A stretch of 64,000 nucleotides of DNA, from NCBI RefSeq assembly GCF_003015185.1, contig NZ_CP027860.1:3896501-3960500 (forward strand). The letters run 5' to 3'. Made by a program: the position numbers and the translations under genes. The notes under the pieces are model-generated. The model had not been told where the DNA came from, did no database searches, and saw only the letters and a list, made by a program, of their open reading frames with translations. The stretch's first letter is position 1. Each line of letters opens with the position of its first letter. Below, piece by piece: positions 35,376-45,108 of this stretch. The DNA comes from Ahniella affigens (GTDB lineage Bacteria > Pseudomonadota > Gammaproteobacteria > Xanthomonadales > Ahniellaceae).

Positions 35376-38300
35376 TCATGCGGCGAGGCGCTGCAACAGG
35401 TGCTGCGCCATGCCGAGACGGTCGGCTGGCTCCGGCAACTCTTTCCGAACCTTGAGTTTGTCCTGCCCATCCAGCGCGTAGGTTTTGGGCTCGGCTTGGA
35501 TAAGTTTGATGATTGTGAGCGGATCGATCGGCGGCTTGGGCCGGAACAGAATTCGACCGCCCTTACCATCCATATCCAGTTTCTTGATTCCAAGCCGCTG
35601 GGCCGCAAGCTTGAACCCGGCAATCGCAAACAGATTCTTCGTCTTGTCGGGCAACAGGCCAAAGCGATCAATCATCTCGGTCTGCAACTCGCGTAACGCG
35701 TCGGCTGATTCGGCCGATGCGATGCGCTTGTATAGCGACAGGCGCGTGTTCACATCATCGATATAGTCGCTCGGAATCAACGCTGCAATGCGCAGTTCCA
35801 CATCCACTCGCTGCTCGGGCGGTGCTTCCAGATCAATGATCTTGCCAGACTTGAGCGCCTTGACCGCGCGCTCCAGCATTTCGGTGTAGAGCGTAAAGCC
35901 GACTTCCTGGATCTGCCCCGATTGATCCTCACCCAGCAACTCACCGGCACCGCGGATTTCGAGGTCGTGCGTCGCCAGCGTGAAGCCAGCGCCCAGCTCA
36001 TCCAGCGAAGCAATCGCGTCGAGCCGCTTGACCGCATCCGCCGTCATGGCCTTGCGTTCTGGCGTCACCAGGTAGGCGTATGCACGATGATGAGAGCGAC
36101 CCACGCGACCGCGAAGCTGGTGCAACTGCGCCAGGCCAAAGCGATCGGCGCGATTGATGATGATCGTATTCGCACTGGGTACGTCAATACCGGATTCGAT
36201 AATTGTGGTGGCCAGCAGAATATTGAAGCGCTGCCGGTAGAAGTCGAGCATCACTTGTTCCAGCTCACGTTCCGGCATTTGCCCATGCGCGATTTTGATC
36301 CGGGCCTCCGGCACCAGCTCGGTGAGTGTCGCGGCCATCTTTTCGATGTTCTCGACTTCGTTATGCAGGAAATAAATCTGCCCGCCACGCGCGAGTTCGC
36401 GCTGGCACGCTTCACGCAACAGGGCTTGATCCCAAGGCGTGACGAACGTCTGTACCGCCAGTCGGTGCGCAGGCGGCGTGCCGATGATCGACAGATCGCG
36501 CAGACCGCTCATCGACATGTTCAAGGTCCTTGGGATCGGTGTAGCAGTCAGAGTCAATAGGTCGACTTCGGCACGCAGTTTCTTGAACTGCTCCTTGTGG
36601 CGCACGCCAAAGCGCTGTTCTTCATCGATGATCACCAGCCCCAAGTCCTTGTAACGGATTTCCGATGACAAGAGTTTGTGGGTGCCGATCACGATGTCGA
36701 TCTGACCTTCGGCAAGTTTTGCGATGGCCGCGTCCGTTTCCTTCTTGGTCTTGAAGCGAGACAACATTTCCACCCGAATCGGCCAGTCAGCGAAACGATC
36801 GGAGAAGTTGCGATAGTGCTGATTCGCGAGCAGGGTCGTAGGCACCAGGAGCGCCACCTGCTTCCCGCCAATGGCGGCGCAGAATGCGGCGCGCAGCGCG
36901 ACTTCGGTCTTGCCAAACCCCACATCGCCGCACACCACGCGATCCATGGCCTTGGGGCTCACGAGATCGGCAATGACGGCCTCGATGGCCTGCAATTGAT
37001 CCGGCGTTTCCTCAAATGGAAAGGCCGCGGCAAATTGTTCGTAGAGATAGCGTTCGAAGGTGAGCGCGGTCCCACCACGGGCCTCGCGCTTCGCGTAGAT
37101 TTCGAGTAATTCGGCGGCGGCGTCGCGAACCTTCTCGGCGGCACGTCGCTTAGCCTTGGTCCACGCCTCGCCGCCCATCGTGTGCAGCGGGGCGAGCTCC
37201 GGTGCCGAGCCCGTATAGCGACCGACCAGATGCAGATTCGCGACTGGCACATAAAGCTTGTCGCCCTTGGCGTACTCAATCGCCAAGAACTCGCCAACCT
37301 CGCCGCCCACATCAAGTGTGATCAAGCCGAGGTAACGACCGACACCATGGTCCTCATGGACGATCGGCGCGCCGATGGTGAGTTCGCCGAGATCCCGGAT
37401 GATGGTCTCCGGGTCCCGTCCGGCACGCTTGCGACGACGGCTCTGGCTGACACGCTCGCCGTAGAGCTGTCGTTCGGTGAGCACCGTGATGGCCGGCTCG
37501 GTAATGCTGAAGCCATCATCCAGCGGGGCGACCGTCATCGCAAAGCGTTGCTGACCTGAGCGGAACTGTTGCCAGTCGCCGCACACCTCGGGTTTGATGC
37601 CAAAACTGGCGAGCAAATCCAATAACGCTTCGCGTCGCCCGGCCGAATCGGCCGCGATCAGCACGCGCCCGGGGTAAGCGCGGAGAAACAGTTTCAGGTC
37701 TTGCGCCGGGTCTTCGTGTTTGCGCTGAATGGGCAGCATGGGCGCCGTTGAAAGCGGCATGCGAATGAGCTCACCCGTGCTTTCAGGCGGCTGCAACTCG
37801 ATCCGGCGATGTTTGTTCAACGCCGACCGCAATTGTTCCGGGCTCAGAAAGAGTTCGGCGGGAGCCAGCACCGGCCGCTCGATGTCGTGCCGCCGACTCT
37901 GATAACGCGCTTCGGTCTGCCGCGCATTGTCGTCGGCCGCCTGGAGCACATTGTGGGCACAGACGATCAGCGGCGTGACACCTAAGTAATCGAACAGCGT
38001 CGCCATCTGTTCGAAGAACAACGGCAAGTAGTACTCGATGCCCGCAGGTGCCGCGCCTTCGCGCATGTCCTGGTACAAAGGGCTGCGCCGCAAATCGATG
38101 TCGAACCGATCCGCCAAGCGAAGGCGAAACGCCTTCGTGGCCTCGGCCGTGAGCGGAAACTCGCGAGCCGGCAACAAGCGGATGTTCTGCACTTTTTCGC
38201 GAGAGCGCTGGGTCTCGGGGTCAAAGGTTCGGATCGAATCGATTTCGTCATCAAGCAGTTCGATGCGATAGGGTTCGCGCGATCCGGACGGATAGATATC

Positions 38301-38840
38301 GAGGAGCGCCCCGCGCGTTGCGTAATCGCCAGGCTCCAGCACCTTTGGAACGTGCCGGTAGCCCGCGGCATCCAGACGCCGGCGCTCGGTTTCCAGGTCC
38401 AGCTGTTGGCGCACAGACAAGACAAGGCTCTCGCCTTGAACAAAGCTTAACGGCGGCAGGCGCTGACAAAGGGTCTGCACCGGCACCACCAGAATGCCGC
38501 GCTTGAGTCCGGGTAGGCGATAAAGCGATTCGATACGCGCCGACACGATGTCTGGATGCGGCGAAAATACGTCGTAGGGCAGCGTTTCCCAGTCTGGGAA
38601 ATGCAGAATCGGCAGATCGGCCGGCGCAAACAGACCCAGTTCGGCTTCCAATTGATGGGCCGCATGCGAATCGGCTACGACGACCAAGACCAAGCCCTCA
38701 TGCTGGCGCGCCGTATCGGCAATCGCGAGGCTCAGGCCAGACCCGCCGGGCACCGCCACATAGGCACGCTGTTGACCGGCAGCCGGCAGCGGCAAAGACA
38801 GGAATTTCGGTTGCACAGGATCGCGTTCGGAATCGGACAA
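35376..38840 (-). CDS. mfd: Transcription-repair coupling factor
   Basis: This is a 1154-residue protein, the usual Mfd length. It removes RNA polymerase stalled at DNA lesions and recruits UvrA. N-terminal UvrB-homology modules (LPILHFPDWETLPYDVFSPH) are followed by the RNA-polymerase-interacting domain (GAPIVHEDHGVGRYLGL), then helicase/translocase domains with Walker A GDVGFGKTEVALRA and Walker B VIIDEEQRFGV, TLTATPIPRTL and QLRGRVGR. The TRCF C-terminal domain ends the protein. All motifs look intact. It is probably the first gene of its transcript; amiC is divergent. Confidence 0.97.
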   Translation of the reverse strand: MSDSERDPVQPKFLSLPLPAAGQQRAYVAVPGGSGLSLAIADTARQHEGLVLVVVADSHAAHQLEAELGLFAPADLPILHFPDWETLPYDVFSPHPDIVSARIESLYRLPGLKRGILVVPVQTLCQRLPPLSFVQGESLVLSVRQQLDLETERRRLDAAGYRHVPKVLEPGDYATRGALLDIYPSGSREPYRIELLDDEIDSIRTFDPETQRSREKVQNIRLLPAREFPLTAEATKAFRLRLADRFDIDLRRSPLYQDMREGAAPAGIEYYLPLFFEQMATLFDYLGVTPLIVCAHNVLQAADDNARQTEARYQSRRHDIERPVLAPAELFLSPEQLRSALNKHRRIELQPPESTGELIRMPLSTAPMLPIQRKHEDPAQDLKLFLRAYPGRVLIAADSAGRREALLDLLASFGIKPEVCGDWQQFRSGQQRFAMTVAPLDDGFSITEPAITVLTERQLYGERVSQSRRRKRAGRDPETIIRDLGELTIGAPIVHEDHGVGRYLGLITLDVGGEVGEFLAIEYAKGDKLYVPVANLHLVGRYTGSAPELAPLHTMGGEAWTKAKRRAAEKVRDAAAELLEIYAKREARGGTALTFERYLYEQFAAAFPFEETPDQLQAIEAVIADLVSPKAMDRVVCGDVGFGKTEVALRAAFCAAIGGKQVALLVPTTLLANQHYRNFSDRFADWPIRVEMLSRFKTKKETDAAIAKLAEGQIDIVIGTHKLLSSEIRYKDLGLVIIDEEQRFGVRHKEQFKKLRAEVDLLTLTATPIPRTLNMSMSGLRDLSIIGTPPAHRLAVQTFVTPWDQALLREACQRELARGGQIYFLHNEVENIEKMAATLTELVPEARIKIAHGQMPERELEQVMLDFYRQRFNILLATTIIESGIDVPSANTIIINRADRFGLAQLHQLRGRVGRSHHRAYAYLVTPERKAMTADAVKRLDAIASLDELGAGFTLATHDLEIRGAGELLGEDQSGQIQEVGFTLYTEMLERAVKALKSGKIIDLEAPPEQRVDVELRIAALIPSDYIDDVNTRLSLYKRIASAESADALRELQTEMIDRFGLLPDKTKNLFAIAGFKLAAQRLGIKKLDMDGKGGRILFRPKPPIDPLTIIKLIQAEPKTYALDGQDKLKVRKELPEPADRLGMAQHLLQRLAA

Positions 38841-39029
38841 GCCGGCTAGGGTAGCGACCTCGGGATCGCATGAGTGTCGAAAATTTCGGCGATAACCGAC
38901 AAAACCGAACCCGACTTGGTGGCAAGTTACGCCCCTAACTTGAACCTGAATGCAGGAATAACCGCCAATCGTCGGATAAATAAGAGATTTTCCTTGATTT
39001 TTTTGATGGCTAGGAGTTCAATCCCGGGC

Positions 39030-40349
39030 ATGATGCCCCGTCTTTCCCTGTTGCTCTGCCTCTCTGCTCTCTCCGGCACCCTGGCTGCTGCCAGTCCGGA
39101 AGTGGGTGGTGTGCGCCTGTGGAATGCCGATGATCACACCCGAGTCGTGCTCGATCTGAATCAGTCGGCATCGTACAAGTTGTTCACGCTCGCGAATCCG
39201 GACCGGATTGTGCTTGATATTCAAGGCGCCGAAATCAAGCCCGGTGCCGCTGCATTGGTACCACTCGGCCCCGTCAAAGGTCTGCGCTCCGGCCGTCAAG
39301 GCCGGGACCTGCGGCTGGTGCTTGATCTGAACGAAACCCAGCGGGTCAAGAGCTTTCTGCTGCCGCCTGCGGCTGGTATCGGTCATCGCCTGGTGGTTGA
39401 CCTGTTCGACCCAGAGAACGCCAAGAGCACGATCAAAACCGTGCCGCTGGTGGTTGCCCAAGCCGCCGAGAGCGATGGGCAACGCAAAGTCGTCGTGGCC
39501 ATTGATGCCGGCCACGGTGGTGAAGATCCGGGCGCCCTCGGCGGCAATGGCTCGCGCGAAAAGAACATTACGTTAGCTGTCGCGAAGGAACTCGCTGCCC
39601 TGGTCGATCAAGAACCCGGCATGAAGTCGTTCTTGATCCGCGACAGCGACTTCTTCGTGCCCTTGAACAAGCGCTACGAGTTGGCGCGTGAGGCCAAGGC
39701 CGACGTCTTCATTTCCATTCATGCCGACGCGGCGTTGGCCAAGTCCGCGAAAGGCTCGTCGGTGTTTGTGCTGTCCAATCGCGGCGCCAGCAGCGAATTC
39801 GCCCGCATGATCGCGAACCAGGAAAACCAGTCTGACCTGGTCGGTGGTGTGTCGATTGGTGACAAGGATACGACTCTCGCAAAGGTACTACTCGATTTGT
39901 CGCAAGGCGCCACCATGGAAGCCAGCGAGATCGTTGCCACCAACGTCCTGACCGGTCTGAAGAACATCGGCAATGTGCACAAGCACGAAGTACAGCGCGC
40001 TAATTTTGTCGTGCTGCGCGCGCCGGATGTGCCGTCGATTCTGGTCGAGACCGCGTTCATCAGTAATCCGACCGAGGAAAAACGGCTCAACGATCCGGAG
40101 CACCGCAGCAATCTCGCAACCGCGATCGTTGCCGGGATCCGCGACTATTTCTCGACCTCGCCGCCGATCGGCACCTGGTATGCCGCAAATCCACAAAAGG
40201 CGCGACAGCACATCGTGTCGCCAGGCGAGTCGCTTTCGCTGATCGCCGAGCGCCATCGCGTGTCAATCGCGCGTCTGCGGACTGAAAATTCGCTGACCAC
40301 TGATACATTGCACGTGGGTCGCGTATTGAAGATTCCGACCTCATCCTGA
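39030..40349 (+). CDS. amiC: N-acetylmuramoyl-L-alanine amidase, AmiC type with LysM
   Basis: This is a 439-residue protein from 39030. AGGAG at 39012-39016 supports this start, although the 13-base spacing is long; 39006 is an alternative that adds eight residues. A signal peptide (PRLSLLLCLSALSGTLAAAS) is followed by an AMIN domain (about 25-125; VRLWNADDHTRVVLDL), an Amidase_3 domain (about 155-380) with zinc ligands in DAGHGGEDPGALG and SIHADA and catalytic Glu in VETAFISN, and a C-terminal LysM domain (about 390-435; HIVSPGESLSLIAERHRVS). It cleaves septal peptidoglycan during daughter-cell separation. AmiC of E. coli lacks LysM; this arrangement is common in Lysobacterales and pseudomonads. 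It is divergent from mfd. Confidence 0.93.
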   Translation: MMPRLSLLLCLSALSGTLAAASPEVGGVRLWNADDHTRVVLDLNQSASYKLFTLANPDRIVLDIQGAEIKPGAAALVPLGPVKGLRSGRQGRDLRLVLDLNETQRVKSFLLPPAAGIGHRLVVDLFDPENAKSTIKTVPLVVAQAAESDGQRKVVVAIDAGHGGEDPGALGGNGSREKNITLAVAKELAALVDQEPGMKSFLIRDSDFFVPLNKRYELAREAKADVFISIHADAALAKSAKGSSVFVLSNRGASSEFARMIANQENQSDLVGGVSIGDKDTTLAKVLLDLSQGATMEASEIVATNVLTGLKNIGNVHKHEVQRANFVVLRAPDVPSILVETAFISNPTEEKRLNDPEHRSNLATAIVAGIRDYFSTSPPIGTWYAANPQKARQHIVSPGESLSLIAERHRVSIARLRTENSLTTDTLHVGRVLKIPTSS

Positions 40350-40379
40350 GGTCGGGTGGCTTGGTTCGCTGATTGCGGG

Positions 40380-40774
40380 CGGGCCTTCAGGCCCGAAACA
40401 ATCTTGCGGCATCACCGTTCGAATTTTTGTGGGAGGGCCTTCAGGCCCGAAACAAGCTTGCGGCATCACCGTTCGAATTTTTGTAGGAGGGCCTTCAGGC
40501 CCGAACCAAGCTTGCGGCATCACCGTTCGAATTTTTGTGGGAGGGCCTTCAGGCCCGAACCAAGCTTGCCGCATCACCGTTCGAATTTTTGTAGGAGGGC
40601 CTTCAGGCCCGAACCAAGCTTGCGGCATCACCGTTCGAATTCTTGTGGGAGGGCCTTCAGGCCCGAACCAAGCTTGCGGCATCACCGTTCGAATTTTTTT
40701 AGGGGGCCTTCAGGCCCGAGCCAAGCTTGCGGCATCACCGTTCGAATTTTTGTGGGAGGGCCTTCAGGCCCGAG
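40380..40774. repeat. Eight-copy tandem array of a 54-bp REP unit
   Basis: The core CTTCAGGCCCGA starts at 40385, 40439, 40493, 40547, 40601, 40655, 40708 and 40762: seven intervals, all 54 bases except one of 53. Each unit has a hairpin GGGCC-TTCA-GGCCC followed by the linker CTTGCGGCATCACCGTTCGA and a T-rich stretch leading to TGTGGGAGG. Units differ at one to three bases. Frames through the array encode a repetitive peptide on both strands, but this follows from a period divisible by three and there is no ribosome site. It lies between amiC and the convergent FAH-family gene. Confidence 0.93.
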
Positions 40775-40799
40775 CCAAGCTTGCGGCATCACCGTTCGC

Positions 40800-40895
40800 G
40801 GCTGAAGCCGCTCCCACAAAAACCATTGAAACCGCTCCCACAAAAACCATTGAAGCCGCTCCCACAAAAACCGTTGAAGCCGCTCCCACAATAAC
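40800..40895. repeat. Four tandem 24-bp half-REP units
   Basis: CCGCTCCCAC starts at 40808, 40832, 40856 and 40880, an exact 24-base period. The first copy is joined to a full inverted REP core (GCGGCTGAAGCCGCTCCCAC) of the family seen at 23191; the other three keep only one arm. The array directly abuts the 54-bp array, so two REP families have both expanded at one site. Confidence 0.88.
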
Positions 40896-40923
40896 CCTCG
40901 TTCAAAACCACGCAGCGATCAAC

Positions 40924-41613
40924 TCACACAATCGTCGCGCGTAACGAAGGCAAGCCCGCCATGTTTGCCTCGCACACATCCCCAGCCTTCAGCGCCGCAA
41001 CCCCTGCGGGCGTGCCGGTGAAGATCAGGTCGCCGGGCTGCAGCGTGTACAGCCGCGATAGGGCCATCAGGATCCGCTCCGGCGGCAGCACCATATCAGC
41101 GATGTCCACTTGCTGACGGACCTGGCCGTTGACCAACAACTGCATCGATCCTTGCGCCAACCAGCCCGTCATGCCGATCGGCTGGATTGCCGCAATTGGT
41201 GCCGATGCATCGAAACCTTTCGCAACATCCCAAGGTGCGCCCTTCGCCTTGGCTTTGGCCTGCAGATCGCGACGGGTCAGATCAATACCCAGCGCGTAAC
41301 CATAAACTGCCGCGCGCGCTGATGAGGCGTCGAGGTCCCGACCACCACCAGCCAACGCAAGCACCAACTCCAATTCGTGATGCAGATCGGTCGTTGCTTG
41401 GGGATACGGCACGTCGGCGCCATCCGTCACCACGGCGTCGGCCGGTTTCATGAAGAAGATCGGGTCCTCGGGCGTGGCCACCGATCCCATTTCCTTGGCG
41501 TGTTCACTGTAATTGCGACCGATGCAGTAGATCCGGTGCACCGGAAACCGCGCGGACAACCCGTGCACCGGCACCGACGCCTCTGCACCTTTGGACACGA
41601 CCCATGAACTCAT
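40924..41613 (-). CDS. Fumarylacetoacetate-hydrolase-family protein (fumarylpyruvate hydrolase-like)
   Basis: This is a 229-residue protein of the short FAH type. Family motifs are IYCIGRNYSEHAKEMG, DPIFFMKPADAV, metal-binding HHELELVLAL and GYALGIDLTRRDLQ, and GDLIFTGTPAGV. Members hydrolyse C-C bonds of acylpyruvates (fumarylpyruvate, acetylpyruvate) or decarboxylate oxaloacetate, using a divalent metal. No other aromatic-degradation gene is nearby, so an acylpyruvase or oxaloacetate decarboxylase role is as likely as gentisate breakdown. The start at 41613 overlaps the end of the small membrane protein gene by four bases (ATGA). Confidence 0.9.
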   Translation of the reverse strand: MSSWVVSKGAEASVPVHGLSARFPVHRIYCIGRNYSEHAKEMGSVATPEDPIFFMKPADAVVTDGADVPYPQATTDLHHELELVLALAGGGRDLDASSARAAVYGYALGIDLTRRDLQAKAKAKGAPWDVAKGFDASAPIAAIQPIGMTGWLAQGSMQLLVNGQVRQQVDIADMVLPPERILMALSRLYTLQPGDLIFTGTPAGVAALKAGDVCEANMAGLPSLRATIV

Positions 41614-41810
41614 TGCGCACTCCCTTTCTTGATCAAAATCATGACGCCAAACAGCAGTTCAGCGGCGCCCACAGCGGCCACGACTGCAGGAATCATCGGC
41701 GCCTGCCCATCACTATTCAGCAGCACCAGCGCTGTGACCAGCACAAACACCCCACCGGCAATCATGGCGAATCCGAGTACCTTGGCTTTTTGAGGATGGA
41801 TCCCGGGCAT
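41610..41810 (-). CDS. Small two-helix membrane protein
   Basis: This is a 66-residue protein with two hydrophobic segments, FAMIAGGVFVLVTALVLL (about 14-32) and MIPAVVAAVGAAELLFGVMI (about 39-59), and a basic end KKGSAQ. The ATG is at 41810. It is translationally coupled to the FAH-family gene through an ATGA overlap. I do not recognise the family; the coupling shows that it is a real gene but gives no function. Confidence 0.7.
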   Translation of the reverse strand: MPGIHPQKAKVLGFAMIAGGVFVLVTALVLLNSDGQAPMIPAVVAAVGAAELLFGVMILIKKGSAQ

Positions 41811-42027
41811 GGTCGGTTAACGTCTCGGCAAGGAGTCAAGAATGCCTGGGTGCAACACGTCTGAACAGTGACGTCTGGCACGTGGAATCAAGGAATCCCC
41901 TGGCTCCGCTCAAACCAGAGGGGCTCCCACAGCAGGCCACTCTCGCCTTTCCGGAGCATTGCCCGCACAATCGCCAGATGGAACGCAACAACCGAATCCA
42001 CTGGACCCCGACACACCGGAGCCAATC

Positions 42028-42951
42028 ATGAATCTCGATGTATTGTTCGGCGGCAAAGTGGCGCCCAGAATCCGCTGCGGGGACCGGGAGCTTCTCCTGG
42101 ACCGGCCGCGCGTTATGGGCATCTTGAATGTCACGCCCGACTCGTTCTCAGATGGCGGCAAGTTCACGCAAACGGATGCGGCGCTCGCGCATGCCGAGAG
42201 TCTGATCGAAAGCGGTGCCGATGTGATTGACATCGGCGGCGAGTCGACTCGTCCGGGCGCCGTCGCGGTATCGCCCAAAGAACAGATTCGTCGCGTCGTC
42301 CCCGTGATCGAAGCACTCGCGAAGCGGATCACCATACCGATTTCTATCGACACATCGGAACCCGAAGTGATGCGGGCGGCCGCCGGAGCCGGCGCTGGCA
42401 TGTTGAACGATCAGATGGCGCTGCGCGTTGACGGCGCGATGGCAGCCGCGGCTGAACTCGGGCTGCCCGTATGTCTCATGCACATGCAAGGCACCCCCGC
42501 AACCATGCAGGACGCGCCGCATTACCTCGATGTTGTGGATGAGGTGCGGCGCTTTCTGGCCGATCGCGTCCTGGCCGCTCAGTTCGCCGGACTCGATCCG
42601 AAGCAATTGCTCGTCGACCCGGGCTTCGGGTTTGGCAAGATGCTGGCACACAACGTGAGTCTGCTTGCGAATCTTCGACAGCTGACCGGGATGGGTGCCG
42701 GCTTGATGGTGGGACTGTCCCGAAAGCGCATGATCGGCGAACTGACCGAGCAGGCACTCGACGGCCGCACGAGTGGATCCGTTGCCGCGGCGTTGATTGC
42801 AGCGCAGCAGGGCGCGATCCTGCTGCGCGTTCACGATGTGCGCGAAACCGTCGATGCGCTGAAGGTCTTGCAGGCGTTGCACGGCAAGCGGCAACCGAAG
42901 AAGGGCGCCAAGCCCGGGCCGAAATCGCCTTGGGACGACGACGACGCGTAA
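42028..42951 (+). CDS. folP: Dihydropteroate synthase
   Basis: This is a 307-residue enzyme of folate synthesis that joins p-aminobenzoate to dihydropterin pyrophosphate. The ATG at 42028 is chosen because GGAG lies six bases upstream; an earlier start at 41959 is in frame but has a non-family, proline-rich leader. Signatures: VMGILNVTPDSFSDGG, DIGGESTRPGA, DPGFGFGK and GLSRKRMIGEL. The protein extends past the usual end by a basic then acidic tail (KKGAKPGPKSPWDDDDA). The usual neighbours ftsH and glmM are absent from this window. It is convergent with tsaB, with a 16-base gap. Confidence 0.96.
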   Translation: MNLDVLFGGKVAPRIRCGDRELLLDRPRVMGILNVTPDSFSDGGKFTQTDAALAHAESLIESGADVIDIGGESTRPGAVAVSPKEQIRRVVPVIEALAKRITIPISIDTSEPEVMRAAAGAGAGMLNDQMALRVDGAMAAAAELGLPVCLMHMQGTPATMQDAPHYLDVVDEVRRFLADRVLAAQFAGLDPKQLLVDPGFGFGKMLAHNVSLLANLRQLTGMGAGLMVGLSRKRMIGELTEQALDGRTSGSVAAALIAAQQGAILLRVHDVRETVDALKVLQALHGKRQPKKGAKPGPKSPWDDDDA

Positions 42952-42967
42952 GTCGGCGCGTGAATGG

Positions 42968-43672
42968 TCAGCGCTGGACCGCGCGCTCCGCCTCAGTCAG
43001 TGCGATCTTGTCGCGCAGGTAGCTCGGCACCAGGCATTCAGGGTCCAGCGCCAAACCTTGGCAATAGCGCGGAATCGCGAGCTTCAGCACCGCGCTGGCG
43101 CGTGGATAGCGCGTTGCATCGGCATAGACCGGGCTACCCAGACGCTTTTCGATTTGCTCGCGAAACGCAGCCCAACCCGTGCCCACGATCGCATAGGGTG
43201 ACTGTGGCGGCAGCGCCCACGGCACCGTCGCAACTGGTCCAACCGCTTCGTCGCCCAGCAAACGCACCAGACCCAGGCTGTCGCCGCGATAAACCCCCGC
43301 ATAGACCTCGCCCATGCGTGCATCGATTGCCGCAATGATCGGCGTGTGGTCGGGCACCGCATCAAGCGCGGGCTGCGCGAGTGCCGCGAGCGATGAGATC
43401 GGCAGCACTGGCCGATCGAGCGCGAGCGCGAGCCCTTGTGCGGTGGAAATCGCCAGGCGCACGCCAGTGAACGCACCCGGCCCGCGACCCACGGCGATCG
43501 CATCGATGGCGCGCTTGCTGATACCCGCCTCGGTCAGCAGCGAGTCAATCATCGGCAGCAACTCCTGCGCATGCCGACGCGGCGCCAATTCGAAGCGCTC
43601 ACGGATGTCGCCCATGCAATACAAGGCTGCGGAACAGGCTTCGGTAGCGGTGTCGATGGCGAGCAGGTTCAT
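42968..43672 (-). CDS. tsaB: tRNA threonylcarbamoyladenosine biosynthesis protein TsaB
   Basis: This is a 234-residue protein, a partner of TsaD in making t6A37 of tRNAs that read ANN codons. Motifs: LLAIDTATEACSAAL, RRHAQELLPMID, VGRGPGAFTGVRLAISTAQG. The ATG at 43672 is preferred over the ATG at 43678 because GGAGAG touches the upstream ATG and sits six bases before the downstream one. TsaB resembles TsaD but lacks catalytic activity in this family. No tsaD, tsaE or rimI gene lies next to it; rimI is a frequent neighbour elsewhere. Confidence 0.95.
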   Translation of the reverse strand: MNLLAIDTATEACSAALYCMGDIRERFELAPRRHAQELLPMIDSLLTEAGISKRAIDAIAVGRGPGAFTGVRLAISTAQGLALALDRPVLPISSLAALAQPALDAVPDHTPIIAAIDARMGEVYAGVYRGDSLGLVRLLGDEAVGPVATVPWALPPQSPYAIVGTGWAAFREQIEKRLGSPVYADATRYPRASAVLKLAIPRYCQGLALDPECLVPSYLRDKIALTEAERAVQR

Positions 43673-43767
43673 GGTCATCTCTCCAGTTTATCAGGGCGCA
43701 GCAGGGAGTCGATCCAGATCGCGCCCCTGCTGACAGCGACGCGATCCGGCTGGTGTTGCCAGCGAGC

Positions 43768-45108
43768 TCACACAGGTGTGGCGGCAGTCGGGGTCGGCGG
43801 CAGATTGCGGCTGTTGCTGCCATACCAATCGATCCGGCGGGTCAGATACATGGTCACGGCCAGCACCAGCATCGTGATCAGGGCGCCCATCAGCAACGCG
43901 AAATCTTCCAGATTGATCATCACGTACAGAGCGCTGTAGAGCACCGCGAGCCAGATCGCAATGACCAACGCGCGCCGCGCCGAGCGCAATACCGCGATGG
44001 TGTAGGTCGAGATCATCCCGCCCATCGCCAACGCCGCAAACAAGTATGAGGCGGCAAAGCTCATGTGCTCCGAACAAGCCAGCAACACGAGATAGAACAC
44101 GACCAATGCTGCGCCAACCAGCAAATACTGAATCACATGCATACGCTGCCCGCCGATCACCTCAAACAGGAAGAAGGCGGCAAACGTCAGGACCAGAAAC
44201 AGGAAGTCGTACTTCGCGCTGCGATGGTTGAGAAAATACACATCGACCGGCTGCACCAGATCGACGCCAAACAGATTGCCTTGTACGGCAGCTTCCAGAT
44301 TGTTGTCGGCTTGCCAGTACGCCGGGATCTCGCGATTGAAACTGAGCACCTGCCAGTCGGCATCAAACTCGGTCTCGTCGAGCGTACGGGTCGTCGGCAG
44401 AAAGCCGCCCCTGAAGCTCGGATGCGGCCACGGGGCCTTGAGCTTGACTGAGGTGTCGCCGGCAATGGGGGCGTACATCACGGTGCGCGCACCGCTGATT
44501 CCCAATTCGATCTGGTACGACGCTTGTTGCTCAAAACTGAAGTCCGGGATCCGGGTGCTGAAATACGACATGCCGCTCACCTGGTCTGCGCCCGGTTGCA
44601 TCGCCAGGGTCTGCCGGTTCCATTTCACTTCGATTTGGCGAATCGCTCGGGCACTCGCAATCGGCAATACCAGCTCGGCGCGCTCCAGCACGGGGCGACC
44701 CAGGATGCGCGACAATTGGTCCAGTTCAAACTGAAACTGACCCGTGGTCTGATGTTGTGCCACGTATACGGGCACGGTGTAGATGCCGCGGTGCCGTTCT
44801 TCCATGGTCAGCGTCGACTGAGTGTCGGCGCTTTTCGGTGCAAATACCCACCAGACTTCGTTCTGACCGATTTGTCGGCCCTCTTGATCGAGCACTGGCA
44901 GCACGTACGGCACACGCAGCAGCGGCGGGTAGACCGTCTGCGCACCGCCAACGGAGTTGCCGATTTCGGCTTCCACTTGATCGCGGCGGTTCTCGCGTTC
45001 GCGCCGCAGCCCGTCGATCATCAGCAGTGGAATCAGCAGCACCAGGATCAGCGCACCGATACCGAACAATTTCAGCGTCGGCGACGCCAGGATTTGTTGA
45101 ACAGACAT
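43768..45108 (-). CDS. creD: CreD-family inner membrane protein
   Basis: This is a 446-residue protein. An N-terminal membrane helix (LFGIGALILVLLIPLLMIDG) is followed by a large periplasmic domain (about 35-290; family features PPLLRVPYV, SARAIRQIEVKW) and five or six C-terminal helices, with FLFEVIGGQRMHVIQYLLVG. CreD belongs to the CreBC envelope-stress response in E. coli, but its biochemical role is unknown; no creB or creC gene is in this window. The closest upstream gene is the cbb3-associated small membrane gene, separated by a double-hairpin repeat, so it is probably a separate transcription unit. Confidence 0.9.
   Translation of the reverse strand: MSVQQILASPTLKLFGIGALILVLLIPLLMIDGLRRERENRRDQVEAEIGNSVGGAQTVYPPLLRVPYVLPVLDQEGRQIGQNEVWWVFAPKSADTQSTLTMEERHRGIYTVPVYVAQHQTTGQFQFELDQLSRILGRPVLERAELVLPIASARAIRQIEVKWNRQTLAMQPGADQVSGMSYFSTRIPDFSFEQQASYQIELGISGARTVMYAPIAGDTSVKLKAPWPHPSFRGGFLPTTRTLDETEFDADWQVLSFNREIPAYWQADNNLEAAVQGNLFGVDLVQPVDVYFLNHRSAKYDFLFLVLTFAAFFLFEVIGGQRMHVIQYLLVGAALVVFYLVLLACSEHMSFAASYLFAALAMGGMISTYTIAVLRSARRALVIAIWLAVLYSALYVMINLEDFALLMGALITMLVLAVTMYLTRRIDWYGSNSRNLPPTPTAATPV

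Noticed and set aside
35922-37559. Plus-strand frames within mfd
   Set aside because: Mfd is complete with all helicase motifs on the minus strand, and no competing gene is supported.
40341-40944. Open frames on both strands encoding repetitive peptides such as GPEGPPTKIRTVMPQA
   Set aside because: They follow from the 54-bp REP array, whose period is divisible by three. There is no ribosome site, and both strands are equally open.
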